A stretch of 64,000 bases of DNA from a bacterium (GCA_017470245.1 JAFUEV010000067.1:1-64000); one strand, 5' to 3'. Positions 16,279-25,447 are shown, counted from the stretch's first letter. Notes: generated by a model from the sequence alone, not told the origin. Numbers and translations: made by a program.

Positions 16279-17361
16279 TTAGTTTATTTCCGCAAGTTTT
16301 TCAAGTTTTAACTTTTGGTCATGTGCCATCAATAAGCCTATAAGTTCATCCAAATCTCCATCAATGACTGTCCAGACATTAAGGTTTTGCCCTATTCTAT
16401 GGTCAGTTAAACGTCCTTGAGGGAAATTATATGTTCTTATACGTTCCGAACGATCACCCGTTCCTACCTGAGAACGTCTCAAATCGGTAACTTCCTTCAT
16501 TTGTTTCTGAACTTCCATATCATATAGTTTTGCTTTTAATATTTGCAAAGCTCTTTCTTTATTTTGAAGTTGAGAACGTTCTTCGGTACAGAAAATCATT
16601 ATACCTGTCGGTTTATGGAAAACTCTTGCTGCCGTTTCAACCTTATTTACATTCTGACCGCCTGCTCCACCCGAACGAGCTGTTGTAATTTCAATATCAT
16701 TCATATTAAGTTCGATTTCAACATCATCAACTTCAGGCATAACCGCAACAGTTGCAGTAGATGTATGTACTCTGCCTTGTGATTCTGTAGCAGGGACTCT
16801 TTGTACTCTATGTACACCTGATTCATATTTAAGTTTTGAATATATACTGTCACCTTTTATTGAAATTATAACTTCAGATACACCACCTGCTTCACAATCC
16901 GTTTTGCTCAATATTTGAGTTTGCCAGCCTTGCTTATCAGCATATCTCAAATACATTCTCATTAAATCACCGGCAAAAATGTTTGCTTCGTCACCACCTG
17001 CGGAACCTCTGATTTCAAGCATAATATCTTTATCATCCATAGGGTCACGAGGCAAAAGTAAAACTCTCATTTTTTCTTCAAGCTCTGACATTTTTGTTTC
17101 ATTTGATGCAATTTCGTCATGCAAGAATGTTCTCATTGTTTCATCAGTTTCACTTTTTAACATTTCTTGAGCATCTTTTACGGCTTGTTCAGAATCTTTC
17201 CAACTATGATATACTTCAACCGTTTCTTCCATTGCCTTTCTTTGTTTAGAAAGTGCTTTAAATCTGTTATAATCTTGTATTACTTCAGGATCAGAAAGAA
17301 TTTGTCCAAGTTCTATATATTTACTTTCTATTTGAAGTATTTTATCCAACATTTCTTCCAT
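16279..17361 (-). CDS. prfA: Peptide chain release factor 1
   Basis: Terminates translation at UAA and UAG. The peptidyl-hydrolysis motif GGQ is in [10 protein letters not shown] near residue 233. The stop-codon recognition motif PAT is in RVPATES near residue 189, which marks RF1 rather than RF2. 360 aa is the expected length. Either of two nearby ATGs could be used (residues 1 or 4). It begins directly after thyX in the same direction, with only 2 nt between them. Confidence 0.96.
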   Translation of the reverse strand: MEEMLDKILQIESKYIELGQILSDPEVIQDYNRFKALSKQRKAMEETVEVYHSWKDSEQAVKDAQEMLKSETDETMRTFLHDEIASNETKMSELEEKMRVLLLPRDPMDDKDIMLEIRGSAGGDEANIFAGDLMRMYLRYADKQGWQTQILSKTDCEAGGVSEVIISIKGDSIYSKLKYESGVHRVQRVPATESQGRVHTSTATVAVMPEVDDVEIELNMNDIEITTARSGGAGGQNVNKVETAARVFHKPTGIMIFCTEERSQLQNKERALQILKAKLYDMEVQKQMKEVTDLRRSQVGTGDRSERIRTYNFPQGRLTDHRIGQNLNVWTVIDGDLDELIGLLMAHDQKLKLEKLAEIN

Positions 17362-17363
17362 AA

Positions 17364-18065
17364 TTATTGACCTTTCACGGGCATTCTGCCACAGGATTTA
17401 TCTTCATCACAAAAACCGAATCGTTCGCATTTGGGAACCAAATACTCTTTTAACCACGGTTCTTCTTTTATTAATTCGTCACACATTCTTTTTACTAAAA
17501 TTCTTATTTCTTTTTGAGCTCTTGTACATAATCTTAAATTAGCAAGGTGTATTAATTCCCTTAAATTAAGACTTGCAACCATTGATGTAGATGTTGCATT
17601 TGGTAAAACTGCCCTTGCATCTTCGGCAGGAATCCCTGCTTCGGTTAATTCAAGATAGAATTCAGAAATTTTACCCATAAAAGCATCAAATTTTTCTTTT
17701 AATTCAGGATTATTTTCTATAGAATCAGGTGTCAAATAATCAAATTGACCTTTTTCCTTAACATATCTTTGTGATTTTTGTGAAAAAGACATGTGTCTGT
17801 GTCTTACCAATTGATGAGAACATGCTCTTGAAATATTACTTATAGCAAAACTGACCTGAACATGTTCAATAGTACTGTAATGTCCGGACGAAACAACTCT
17901 GCTTATAAGTTTAAGCATTTTTTCTTCATCTTGAGCGGAATCACAATCATATATATTTAACGGAGAATCTGCACTATAACAAGTCCTGCAAGCAGTGTAA
18001 ATTGTTTTTAACATATTTTCGGGTTTTGAAATCAATCTAACCTGAGCATATTTATCTTTTGTCAT
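17364..18065 (-). CDS. thyX: Flavin-dependent thymidylate synthase
   Basis: Makes dTMP from dUMP using FAD and methylene-tetrahydrofolate. The ThyX signature is [14 protein letters not shown] near residues 87-100. The frame opens at 18095, but that ATG lies in a hairpin loop. The ATG at 18065, with GGAGGG 4-5 nt upstream, gives the family N-terminus and about 233 aa. Two terminator-like hairpins lie between it and rpmE, and no room remains for a promoter after the second, so expression probably depends on read-through. Confidence 0.94.
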   Translation of the reverse strand: MTKDKYAQVRLISKPENMLKTIYTACRTCYSADSPLNIYDCDSAQDEEKMLKLISRVVSSGHYSTIEHVQVSFAISNISRACSHQLVRHRHMSFSQKSQRYVKEKGQFDYLTPDSIENNPELKEKFDAFMGKISEFYLELTEAGIPAEDARAVLPNATSTSMVASLNLRELIHLANLRLCTRAQKEIRILVKRMCDELIKEEPWLKEYLVPKCERFGFCDEDKSCGRMPVKGQ

Positions 18066-18085
18066 TTTACCCTCCATTAAAACAA

Positions 18086-18107
18086 AAACCCACATTTATG
18101 CGGGTTT
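18086..18107 (-). terminator. Terminator-like hairpin just upstream of thyX
   Basis: Stem AAACCC/GGGTTT with a 10-nt loop followed on the minus strand by TTGTTTT. It ends about 21 nt before the thyX start codon. It could be an attenuator or a back-up terminator of rpmE. Confidence 0.5.
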
Positions 18108-18139
18108 AAAAAAGCAGTGCTTTAAAATAAAAGCACTGC
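18107..18139 (-). terminator. Intrinsic terminator of rpmE
   Basis: Perfect 10-bp stem GCAGTGCTTT/AAAGCACTGC with a 6-nt loop, followed by T6 on the minus strand, immediately past the rpmE stop. Confidence 0.85.
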
Positions 18140-18145
18140 AAAAAG

Positions 18146-18346
18146 TTATTTCTGTTGATAACGTTTTTTGAATTTTTCAATACGACCTTCAGTATCAACT
18201 ATCTTTTGGTTTCCTGTATAGAACGGATGACAATTGTTGCAAATTTCAACCGTAATATCATCTTGTACAGAACCTGTTTCAATTTCATTACCGCATACAC
18301 ATTTAATTACTGTCTTTTTGTATTCGGGATGTATTCCTTTTTTCAT
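18146..18346 (-). CDS. rpmE: 50S ribosomal protein L31, zinc-binding form
   Basis: 66 aa. The four-cysteine zinc site is CVCGNE (CxC) and [10 protein letters not shown] (CxxC), so this is the C+ form. AGAGG lies upstream of the ATG. A near-consensus promoter at 18426-18454 gives a leader of about 70 nt that contains a hairpin. The transcript ends at a strong terminator before thyX. Confidence 0.96.
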   Translation of the reverse strand: MKKGIHPEYKKTVIKCVCGNEIETGSVQDDITVEICNNCHPFYTGNQKIVDTEGRIEKFKKRYQQK

Positions 18347-18386
18347 TTCTATTACCTCTATTAATTATATTGTTTTTTATTTTCTG

Positions 18387-18415
18387 TTTTCGTTCGGGTT
18401 AATTTATAACGAAAA
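18387..18415 (-). promoter_or_regulatory. 5'-proximal hairpin in the rpmE leader
   Basis: Perfect 8-bp stem TTTTCGTT/AACGAAAA with a 13-nt loop, beginning within a few nucleotides of the predicted transcription start. Ribosomal protein leaders often carry autoregulatory structures, so this may be one. Confidence 0.45.
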
Positions 18416-18425
18416 TACCTTTATG

Positions 18426-18454
18426 ATTATAAACAGCTAAAAATTTTATATCAA
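18426..18454 (-). promoter_or_regulatory. Sigma-70-type promoter of rpmE
   Basis: On the minus strand TTGATA, 17 nt, TATAAT. The rest of the 324-bp gap between rpmE and the pseudopilin gene shows only the leader hairpin and an extended -10 (TGGTATTAT at 18620-18628) for the plus-strand gene. Confidence 0.75.
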
Positions 18455-18619
18455 GTATAGCTTCAATAAATTATTTAACATGTTTAACAATGTAACAATT
18501 TTTAAAACCTGATTGTTTTTATTTAATTATAGTTATATAAGTAGTATATAATGAAAATTTAAAAAAAATCATTTCAAATATAATATAGACTATAAAATGT
18601 ATTATTTTTTATAGATTTG

Positions 18620-18628
18620 TGGTATTAT
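18620..18628 (+). promoter_or_regulatory. Extended -10 promoter of the pseudopilin gene
   Basis: TG-N-TATTAT about 43 bp before the ATG at 18671; no good -35 is visible. Confidence 0.45.
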
Positions 18629-18670
18629 ATAAAAAGAATTACTTTATGAGAGTATAAGGAAAAAATTATA

Positions 18671-19276
18671 ATGAAAAAATCATTTACTTTATCTGAAGCA
18701 TTGATTACATTAGCGATTATAGGTGTGTTGGCTGCAATCTTAATCCCTGTAATTAATAATGTAAGACCTGATAAAGATAAGGTTGCATACAAAAAAGCTA
18801 TATACACACTCCAAAGTGCTGTAACAAATGCTATGGATGCAACCGAATATTCAATGGCAGCAAATTCTGCAGCATACTGGTTAGATCCTCATTTAAACGG
18901 ATATGAATTCTGTGAAGCCATTGCAGATTCTTTAAATATAAGAGGAAGTGCTCATTGCAGACCTGAACAATTACCGGCAGGCGGTTCAACTTATGATAGT
19001 CCGAATTTTATTACAACTGATGGTATAAGATATTGGAATCTTGAAAACGCATTTAGAAATGGCAATAAATATAATGAAATTTATGTTGACAGAAACTTAA
19101 CAACAGGTGAAATTAATAACATCGCTGCTAAGAGAAATAAATTAGGTGAAGATGGATACGGTCTGAAAATCAGAGTTAGATATGACGGTAAATTTGATAC
19201 TCCTGATACAGCAGCATACGAATACGAAAATGAAATGATGGAACAATCACTTCAAGTAACACAAGGCAAAAGATAA
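18671..19276 (+). CDS. Type IV pilin / type II pseudopilin-like protein
   Basis: 201 aa. A class III leader (MKKS) is followed by FTLSEALITLAIIGVLAA, the hydrophobic helix of type IV pilins, with Glu at +5. The residue before the predicted cleavage is Ser instead of the usual Gly. The rest is a soluble globular head with no recognised family. A prepilin peptidase for processing is at 31411-32886, and a second pilin-like gene is at 56014-56748. AAGGA lies upstream of the ATG and a terminator follows, so it is transcribed alone. It may be a minor pilin or a pseudopilin for secretion or DNA uptake. Confidence 0.85.
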   Translation: MKKSFTLSEALITLAIIGVLAAILIPVINNVRPDKDKVAYKKAIYTLQSAVTNAMDATEYSMAANSAAYWLDPHLNGYEFCEAIADSLNIRGSAHCRPEQLPAGGSTYDSPNFITTDGIRYWNLENAFRNGNKYNEIYVDRNLTTGEINNIAAKRNKLGEDGYGLKIRVRYDGKFDTPDTAAYEYENEMMEQSLQVTQGKR

Positions 19277-19294
19277 AAAATAGCTAAATAAATA

Positions 19295-19328
19295 AAAAAG
19301 GAATCTGCTTAACAGATTCCTTTTTTTT
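19295..19328 (+). terminator. Intrinsic terminator of the pseudopilin gene
   Basis: AAAAGGAATCTG/CAGATTCCTTTT stem with a 5-nt loop and a T8 tail. Confidence 0.9.
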
Positions 19329-19376
19329 ACATATATAATATAATAATAAAAAGTCAGGTTATTAGGAGATAGATAT

Positions 19377-20186
19377 ATGACAGAACAAGCAAGTGCACAA
19401 ATTGGTATAATTGGAGGAAGCGGATTTTATAGTTTCTTTGAAGAATCAGGAACACCATTTCAGGAAATTACAATTGATACTCCATACGGAAAACCATCTG
19501 ACCCTATAACAATAGGTGAATTATTCGGAAAGAAAGTAGCTTTTATTCCACGTCATGGACGTGATCACAGATTTTTACCGCATACGGTTAATTATAGGGC
19601 TAACGTATGGGCATTAAAGTCATTAGGTGTTACAAGGGTAATTTCTCCATGTGCAGCAGGAAGCTTACAAAAGCATGTTAAACCCGGAGATTTTGTAATA
19701 TGTGACCAGTTTGTTGATTGGACAGACGGAAGAAAAAACACATTTTTTGAAGGTCCTAAATGTGTACATCCGAGTGCTGCCGATCCATATTGCCCGGAAT
19801 TAAGGGAAATTGCGATAGAACAAGCTAAAAAACAAGGTATAACTGTTCATGAAACAGGTACGGTTGTTGTTATAAACGGTCCAAGATTTACAACAAAATC
19901 AGAATCAAAATTCTTTACAAATCAAGGATGGGAAGTAATAAATATGAGTCAATATCCTGAAGTACATCTTGTACACGAGCTTGATATGTGTCCAATAACA
20001 ATAGCATTAATTACTGATTATGATGCAGGGTTAGTCGGGGATGTTCCGCCTGTTACACATCAAGAAGTTATGCAAGTATTTAAATCCAATATTAGCAGAC
20101 TAAAGAATTTATTAATTGCAATTATAGAGAACATTCCGGTTGAAAGAAATAATTGCGAATGTCACAACATATCTCATACATCATAG
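19377..20186 (+). CDS. mtnP: S-methyl-5'-thioadenosine phosphorylase
   Basis: Splits methylthioadenosine with phosphate to adenine and methylthioribose-1-phosphate, for purine and methionine salvage. The N-terminal IGIIGGSGFYSFF, the phosphate-binding RHGRDH, and NMSQYPE (about residue 190) match the MTAP/PNP family; the substrate could also be methylthioinosine. 269 aa is normal. AGGAGATAGATAT leads into the ATG. The yggT gene begins 14 nt after its stop. Confidence 0.9.
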   Translation: MTEQASAQIGIIGGSGFYSFFEESGTPFQEITIDTPYGKPSDPITIGELFGKKVAFIPRHGRDHRFLPHTVNYRANVWALKSLGVTRVISPCAAGSLQKHVKPGDFVICDQFVDWTDGRKNTFFEGPKCVHPSAADPYCPELREIAIEQAKKQGITVHETGTVVVINGPRFTTKSESKFFTNQGWEVINMSQYPEVHLVHELDMCPITIALITDYDAGLVGDVPPVTHQEVMQVFKSNISRLKNLLIAIIENIPVERNNCECHNISHTS

Positions 20187-20200
20187 AGGAAAACAAAATT

Positions 20201-20464
20201 ATGATTTCATTATTCATACAAATCGTTTTTAGCTTACTATATTTAATATTACTTTTAGTAATACTTGCAAGCTGGATACCTATTTTTAATACAAGAAAAG
20301 AACCTTTTGCAACATTAGTTAAAATATATTCTATAGTAATGGCTCCATTTAAAGCAATAATCCCAACAATAGGCGGTTTGGATTTTTCACCTATATTAGC
20401 ATTTATTGTTTTGCAACTGTTAGAAAATCTTATTTTAAGAATATTAGTACCTTTGGGACTATAA
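20201..20464 (+). CDS. YggT-family membrane protein
   Basis: 87 aa with two hydrophobic segments flanking a short loop that holds the family motif (SWIPIFNTRKEPF...LVKIYSIVMAP). YggT/YlmG proteins are inner-membrane or plastid proteins linked to cell division and nucleoid or thylakoid organisation. The frame is open from 20153, inside mtnP, but the ATG at 20201 is preceded by AGAGGAAAAC and gives the expected N-terminus. Confidence 0.85.
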   Translation: MISLFIQIVFSLLYLILLLVILASWIPIFNTRKEPFATLVKIYSIVMAPFKAIIPTIGGLDFSPILAFIVLQLLENLILRILVPLGL

Positions 20465-20477
20465 TTTTAAACACAAT

Positions 20478-20512
20478 AAAAAATACGAGCTTTTAAAAAG
20501 CTCGTATTTTTT
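20478..20512. terminator. Bidirectional terminator between yggT and the BioY-like gene
   Basis: AATACGAGCTTTT/AAAAGCTCGTATT stem with A-rich and T-rich flanks, between convergent genes. Confidence 0.9.
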
Positions 20513-21152
20513 ATCCCATGAAAATCCATAATAATTTTCGACATCCTTTTGCAATCAGTACGGCAAGGAAACTAAAAACAATATCATACAATATTTTTGC
20601 AAAGGACTGAAAATATATTAAATTTGAAATAAAATCCCAAGAATCATGCCTTAAAATTGCTATAACAGTCATATAAAAAATTCCGATGACATGAATTATT
20701 GCAACACCGCACAAAACGGCAAAAAGAGTATTTATAATAGAGTTACCTTGTTTCATTACTTTATTTGTAAGAAATATAGCAAATATATACGCAAAAATAT
20801 ACCCAAAATTATACTGAAATACGTATGATAAACCGCCACCCAATCCGAATACCGGATACCAAGGTGTCAATCCCATGATAATATATACAAGTACAGTTAC
20901 CAAACCCCAAAATTCACCCAATAATGCTGCAATAAATAGTACAACCGGAATTTGAGGAATATATTCAAATTTAAGGTACGAAACTAAACCGGTATCAGGC
21001 AAATTAAAATTGATTTTTATTTGGGTAAAAGTACCTATAATAAGTAAAAGCACACAAAAAAGAACAAGCACAAGAGTTCCCAAACAGAACCTAATTTGTT
21101 GATTAGGTTTATGGATTTTTTTTATTCCCGCTTTTACTCTTTTATTCATCAT
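20511..21152 (-). CDS. BioY-like biotin transporter substrate-binding subunit
   Basis: About 213 aa with six predicted membrane segments. The central part (IPVVLFIAALLGEFWGL, then VFGLGGGLSYVF) resembles BioY, the substrate-specific subunit of energy-coupling-factor biotin transporters. No ECF ATPases are nearby, so it would share a common energising module encoded elsewhere or act alone. The frame opens with TTG at 21158; the ATG at 21152 or 21149 is more likely. Its start overlaps the end of rimI by about 11 bp, so the two are coupled. Confidence 0.65.
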   Translation of the reverse strand: MMNKRVKAGIKKIHKPNQQIRFCLGTLVLVLFCVLLLIIGTFTQIKINFNLPDTGLVSYLKFEYIPQIPVVLFIAALLGEFWGLVTVLVYIIMGLTPWYPVFGLGGGLSYVFQYNFGYIFAYIFAIFLTNKVMKQGNSIINTLFAVLCGVAIIHVIGIFYMTVIAILRHDSWDFISNLIYFQSFAKILYDIVFSFLAVLIAKGCRKLLWIFMG

Positions 21153-21669
21153 AAGCAACTTTAATTTTATTTATCCCGTTTTTAAGCTTTTCAAAATTAT
21201 TTTTAAATGTATCATACCAAATGTTTTTAGTAAACATAATAATGGCATTTTCGCCATTGTCCTGATAATATTTTTTCCTCATTCCGATTGATTCGAACAA
21301 AAATTTTTCATACAAATTTATAGCAGGAATATTAGATTCTCTAACTTCAAGCGTTATATATTTTATCATTGTTTTATAACAGCCATTTATTGCCGCAATC
21401 ATCAAGGCTTGAGCAAACTGCATTTTCCTATAATCAGGATGAACTGCTAATGTAGTAATATGAGCTTCTTCCAATATATGCCAACAACCAAGATACGCAA
21501 GAACTTTATTATTTTCATCTTTTACACAATAATAATACGCTAAATTGTTTGCAACTTCATTGTAAAAAGAATCTTTTGACCAATGATGATTAGGATGAAC
21601 AAGTTCTTCTATAAGAAAAACTTCATCAACATCTTCTTTTGTCATTTTTACAACTTTTACATTAAGCAT
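21142..21669 (-). CDS. GNAT acetyltransferase, RimI-like
   Basis: 175 aa GNAT fold. The acetyl-CoA-binding segment is TTLAVHPDYRKMQFAQALM (about residues 72-90), and the C-terminal pattern NIPAINLYEKF...MRKKYYQDNGENAIIM matches RimI, which acetylates the N-terminal alanine of ribosomal protein S18. Other N-acetyltransferases share this layout, so the substrate is inferred. AAGGA lies 8 nt before the ATG. It is the first gene of a two-gene operon with the BioY-like gene. Confidence 0.75.
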   Translation of the reverse strand: MLNVKVVKMTKEDVDEVFLIEELVHPNHHWSKDSFYNEVANNLAYYYCVKDENNKVLAYLGCWHILEEAHITTLAVHPDYRKMQFAQALMIAAINGCYKTMIKYITLEVRESNIPAINLYEKFLFESIGMRKKYYQDNGENAIIMFTKNIWYDTFKNNFEKLKNGINKIKVAYDE

Positions 21670-21728
21670 TTTTATATCCTTGATAAAATTTTAGCAAACA
21701 GAAATCAAAGTTTCAAACTAATAATAAA

Positions 21729-21737
21729 TGTTATAAT
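21729..21737 (+). promoter_or_regulatory. Extended -10 promoter of hemW, predicted leaderless
   Basis: TGTTATAAT is a perfect extended -10. Only 6 nt separate it from the hemW ATG, so transcription would begin at or within a base of the start codon. There is no Shine-Dalgarno sequence. The 10-mer ATGTTATAAT is identical to the end of the CRISPR repeat. Confidence 0.65.
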
Positions 21738-21743
21738 CTTTTT

Positions 21744-22826
21744 ATGATTAAGAACGCATATATTCACATTCCGTTTTGCAAAAGAAAATGTAGTTATTGT
21801 TCTTTCGTATCAGGTAAAGATATAAAATATAAAGAACAATATATTAAAACATTGATATACGAAATTTATAAAAAATATAACAATGAGGAATTAGAAACAA
21901 TATATTTTGGCGGAGGAACACCTTCATTATTAGAGACAGAAGATATAAAAAACATACTAAATATACTGAAATATAATTGTTCAACAGAAATAACACTTGA
22001 AGCAAATCCTGAGACAGTAACAGAAACAAAATTTAAACAATTAAAAGAAATTGGTATTAACAGAATTTCACTTGGAGTTCAAACATTTAACAATAATATT
22101 CTTAATATAATCGGGCGTAAACATACGGAATCAGATATATACGAATCTATAAAGACAATAAAAGAAGCCGGTTTTAATAATATAAGCATAGATTTAATAT
22201 ACGGTTTACCAGGACAAACAATAAATATGTTCAAAAATGATATAGATAAAGCAATATCTCTTGATATACAACACCTTTCAACATACGGATTAAAAATAGA
22301 AGAGGGTTCAAAATTTTATAAAAACATGCCTGAAAATATTCCGTCAAATGATATACAGGCAGAAATGTATACAGAACTGTGTCAAACTCTTAAAAAAAAT
22401 GGATTTAACCATTATGAAATAAGTAATTTTGCTAAACCTAATTTTAATTCAAGGCACAATTGTGCTTACTGGTTAAATAAAGAATATTACGGATTTGGAT
22501 TAAATGCCTCAGGATATGAAAAGAATATTCGTTATACAAATACTGGCAGCTTGGATGAATATATACAAAATCCGTTAAAAAAATCGGAAGAAACAAAGTT
22601 AACAGAACAAGAAACAATGGAAAACGAAATATTTTTAGCGCTAAGACTTTCTACCGGACTAAATATAAAAGAATTTAATAAAAAATATCATACAGATTTT
22701 TTAAAAAAATATGAAAAGATAATAGTTAAATATAATAAATTACTAATTGTTAATTCTGATAATATAAAATTAACAGAAGACGGATTTTTATTAAGTAATG
22801 AAATCATGTCCGAATTTATTGATTAA
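21744..22826 (+). CDS. hemW: Coproporphyrinogen-III-oxidase-like radical SAM protein (HemW)
   Basis: Radical SAM protein with CKRKCSYCSF (CX3CX2C) at residues 12-21, the GGGTPS motif near residue 55, and the HemN/HemW core (ISLGVQTFNNNIL, SIDLIYGLPGQT). The single Cys after CSYC is replaced by SF, so the extra Cys of true HemN is absent, which fits HemW, a heme chaperone, rather than coproporphyrinogen dehydrogenase. 360 aa is in the HemW range. It appears to be leaderless. Confidence 0.85.
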   Translation: MIKNAYIHIPFCKRKCSYCSFVSGKDIKYKEQYIKTLIYEIYKKYNNEELETIYFGGGTPSLLETEDIKNILNILKYNCSTEITLEANPETVTETKFKQLKEIGINRISLGVQTFNNNILNIIGRKHTESDIYESIKTIKEAGFNNISIDLIYGLPGQTINMFKNDIDKAISLDIQHLSTYGLKIEEGSKFYKNMPENIPSNDIQAEMYTELCQTLKKNGFNHYEISNFAKPNFNSRHNCAYWLNKEYYGFGLNASGYEKNIRYTNTGSLDEYIQNPLKKSEETKLTEQETMENEIFLALRLSTGLNIKEFNKKYHTDFLKKYEKIIVKYNKLLIVNSDNIKLTEDGFLLSNEIMSEFID

Positions 22827-22881
22827 ACAATAAATAAAAATATGTTATATTAAATAAATAGGAATTAAGAAGGATTTATAT

Positions 22882-23835
22882 ATGACGTGGATGAGCTGGC
22901 AAATAGACTATTTACTTTTATTACAAAACTTTAGAGAAGCAACTAACGGTATTTTTGATAGTTTCTTTTTATTTATATCCCAATTAGGAGTAATGCCATT
23001 TACGTTTATAGTTTTATGTACCATATACTGGGGAATAAATAAAAACCTCGGTATTTATATGATATATTGTATGTGTTTTTCATTTTTAATTAATACCTTT
23101 TTAAAACTTACTTTTTGTATATATCGTCCTTGGTTATTAGACGGACGATTACAACCAACAGGGAATGCCATGCATACTGCACCGGGATATTCTTTTCCAA
23201 GCGGGCATACAGCAGGAGCAACATCTTTTTGGGGAAGTATTGCCATGTACTTTTCAAATAAGAAATGGATTGTATATACCTGCTTATTTATAATATTTTT
23301 GGTAATGTTATCGAGAAACTATTTAGGTGTTCATACTTCACAGGATGTAATTGTTTCATTTGTTGTAGGTATAGCAATTATATTCTATACAAATAAACTG
23401 CTGCTTTGGACAAAAGAAAATAAAGACGGAGAAGATATTGCAATGGCTTTAATTACAATATTTTCATGCATACTTATAATTTATATAGTATTCAAACCGT
23501 ATCCAATAGACATTAGTAACGGTAAACTTGTATATGACGGAACCTTAGCTCAACAAGGCGGTATAGCGACAATCATTAATTCATACGCATTATTATTGGG
23601 TTGTTATATAGAAAATAAATACGTCAAATTCAATCCGAAAGCCGGAAGTATTTTTGAAAAAATAAACAGAGTATTAATCGGATTGGGACTTATTTTTATA
23701 ATAGAAACTTTTTTCTTTGATTATATATTTGAAATTTTAGAAGAAAAACCGGCAAAATACATAACACGCTTTATGTCAGGATTGTTTATTACATTAATTT
23801 ATCCGTGCTTAATAAAGTTGTCAGATTCAATATAA
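22882..23835 (+). CDS. PAP2-family membrane phosphatase
   Basis: 317 aa, polytopic. The three phosphatase signatures are intact: KLTFCIYRP (Kx6RP), PSGH in FPSGHTAG, and SRNYLGVHTSQD (SRx5Hx3D), with the catalytic His in the last. The family removes phosphate from undecaprenyl pyrophosphate, phosphatidic acid or similar lipid phosphates. The C-terminal third adds further membrane segments. GAAGGA precedes the ATG. It converges on the R3H ATPase gene with a 13-bp gap and no visible terminator. Confidence 0.88.
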   Translation: MTWMSWQIDYLLLLQNFREATNGIFDSFFLFISQLGVMPFTFIVLCTIYWGINKNLGIYMIYCMCFSFLINTFLKLTFCIYRPWLLDGRLQPTGNAMHTAPGYSFPSGHTAGATSFWGSIAMYFSNKKWIVYTCLFIIFLVMLSRNYLGVHTSQDVIVSFVVGIAIIFYTNKLLLWTKENKDGEDIAMALITIFSCILIIYIVFKPYPIDISNGKLVYDGTLAQQGGIATIINSYALLLGCYIENKYVKFNPKAGSIFEKINRVLIGLGLIFIIETFFFDYIFEILEEKPAKYITRFMSGLFITLIYPCLIKLSDSI

Positions 23836-23848
23836 TAAATATAAAACT

Positions 23849-25447
23849 TTAACCTGCATTTTTGAAATCTCTGCCGCCAACAATTCTCAATCTTCGTTCA
23901 GAGCCTTCTCCTACGCTTTCACTTGAAAGATTATGTTGTTCGACAAGTTCATGCTGCAATTTTCTAATTTGCTGGTTTTGAGGATGCAACTCAATATTAT
24001 CTGCACCTTCAAGTATTTTTTGAATAGCAGCTTTTGCCTCATCTAATGCACGTTCCGCATCATCATAATAACCTTGAAGTGTTTCACTGTCAGTTATATG
24101 AAGTGCTTCTTTTACAACTTTTTGAACTTGCGACATAGAATTTGAACGTACATAATATATAGGAAGTTTATAATCATTTGCAATGCTTAAAACCTTTGTT
24201 CCACCTTTTGCAAAAGCTTTATGAACAATTACTATATCAGCATCTTCAATATTTCTGGTAATTTCAGCCTGCAAGTTCAGCCGTTCAAGTACTTTGTCCA
24301 AAACTGTTCTGCTAACGGCATAAATATATATCTTTTTGAAGTCTTTAACCTGTTTAACGTACTCTTGTCTTGAAAAACTAAACTTCAATTTTTGGCTTGC
24401 AAGTTCTTCTTCTTCCTTTTGTTTTTCTTGTTGAGCAGCTTCTTGGACATTTTCCTTTGTGTCGTTATAAACTTCATCAACCTTTCTAATTTCAGGACGA
24501 ATCGGCCAGCCTCTTAATATATAATCAACCGCCTCTGCCGTATTTTTATATACCGCAAGTGTATTTCTATCAATAATTTCAATAACAATATCAAACGTCG
24601 GTTGTTTTTCTCTTTCAAGTACTGTTTTTTGAGAACCTCTTCTTTTTGCTTCATCATCACCTAATGTAACAGAACTTACACCGCCGACTAAATCCGAAAG
24701 CGTCGGATTTTTTATTAAGTTATCAAGCGTATTACCGTGAGCTGTTGCAATCAACATAACACCACGTTCTGCAATTGTTCTTGCTGCTTGGGCTTCTTCT
24801 TCCGTACCTATTTCATCAACAACAATAACTTCAGGAGTATGGTTTTCAACAGCTTCAATCATAACATCTTTCTGATATATAGGCTGCATAACCTGCATTC
24901 TTCTTGCACGCCCGATTGCAGGATGAGGCGTATCTCCATCACCTGCTATTTCATTTGACGTATCAACAACAACAACTCTTTTTCCAAGATCATCAGCAAC
25001 AAGTCTTGATATTTCTCTTAACTTTGTAGTTTTACCTACCCCCGGACGTCCTAAGAATAATATACTCTTATTTTGTAAAACAATATCTTTTATACAAGCA
25101 ATCGTACCTGTAACAACACGCCCAATTCTGCAGGTTAACCCGACAACTTTACCTTGCCTGTTCCTTATTGCACTAATTCTGTGCAAGGTACCGGGGATAC
25201 CTGACCTGTTGTCATTTGTAAATGGCTGAATTTTAGATGTTATATATTCAATGTCCTCATTTTCTATATAACTGTCGCCAATAAAAACTGTTTTTCCGTC
25301 CGAATAACGTATCTCTCCAACTCTGCCTAAATCAAGAACCAACTCAATGGCGTCATCTAAATTGTACGGCTTTAGTGCTTCTACAATCTTCGGCGGTAAA
25401 ATTTCAATTAACCTTCTTAGGTCATTGTGAAATTGTATCTTATCCAT
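23849..25447 (-). CDS. R3H-domain AAA ATPase, Ycf45 type
   Basis: 532 aa. The P-loop is GRPGVGKTT near residues 132-140 and Walker B is VIVVDEIGTEE near 206. The N-terminal half resembles SpoIIIAA-type ATPases. The C-terminal end (about 485-525) is an R3H single-strand nucleic acid binding domain, with RKLQHELVEQH at its core. This architecture is found in cyanobacteria and plastids (Ycf45) and their relatives, and is a strong lineage marker here. AAAGGG precedes the ATG. A strong promoter and a bulged 11-bp stem lie in its leader. Substrate unknown. Confidence 0.88.
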   Translation of the reverse strand: MDKIQFHNDLRRLIEILPPKIVEALKPYNLDDAIELVLDLGRVGEIRYSDGKTVFIGDSYIENEDIEYITSKIQPFTNDNRSGIPGTLHRISAIRNRQGKVVGLTCRIGRVVTGTIACIKDIVLQNKSILFLGRPGVGKTTKLREISRLVADDLGKRVVVVDTSNEIAGDGDTPHPAIGRARRMQVMQPIYQKDVMIEAVENHTPEVIVVDEIGTEEEAQAARTIAERGVMLIATAHGNTLDNLIKNPTLSDLVGGVSSVTLGDDEAKRRGSQKTVLEREKQPTFDIVIEIIDRNTLAVYKNTAEAVDYILRGWPIRPEIRKVDEVYNDTKENVQEAAQQEKQKEEEELASQKLKFSFSRQEYVKQVKDFKKIYIYAVSRTVLDKVLERLNLQAEITRNIEDADIVIVHKAFAKGGTKVLSIANDYKLPIYYVRSNSMSQVQKVVKEALHITDSETLQGYYDDAERALDEAKAAIQKILEGADNIELHPQNQQIRKLQHELVEQHNLSSESVGEGSERRLRIVGGRDFKNAG

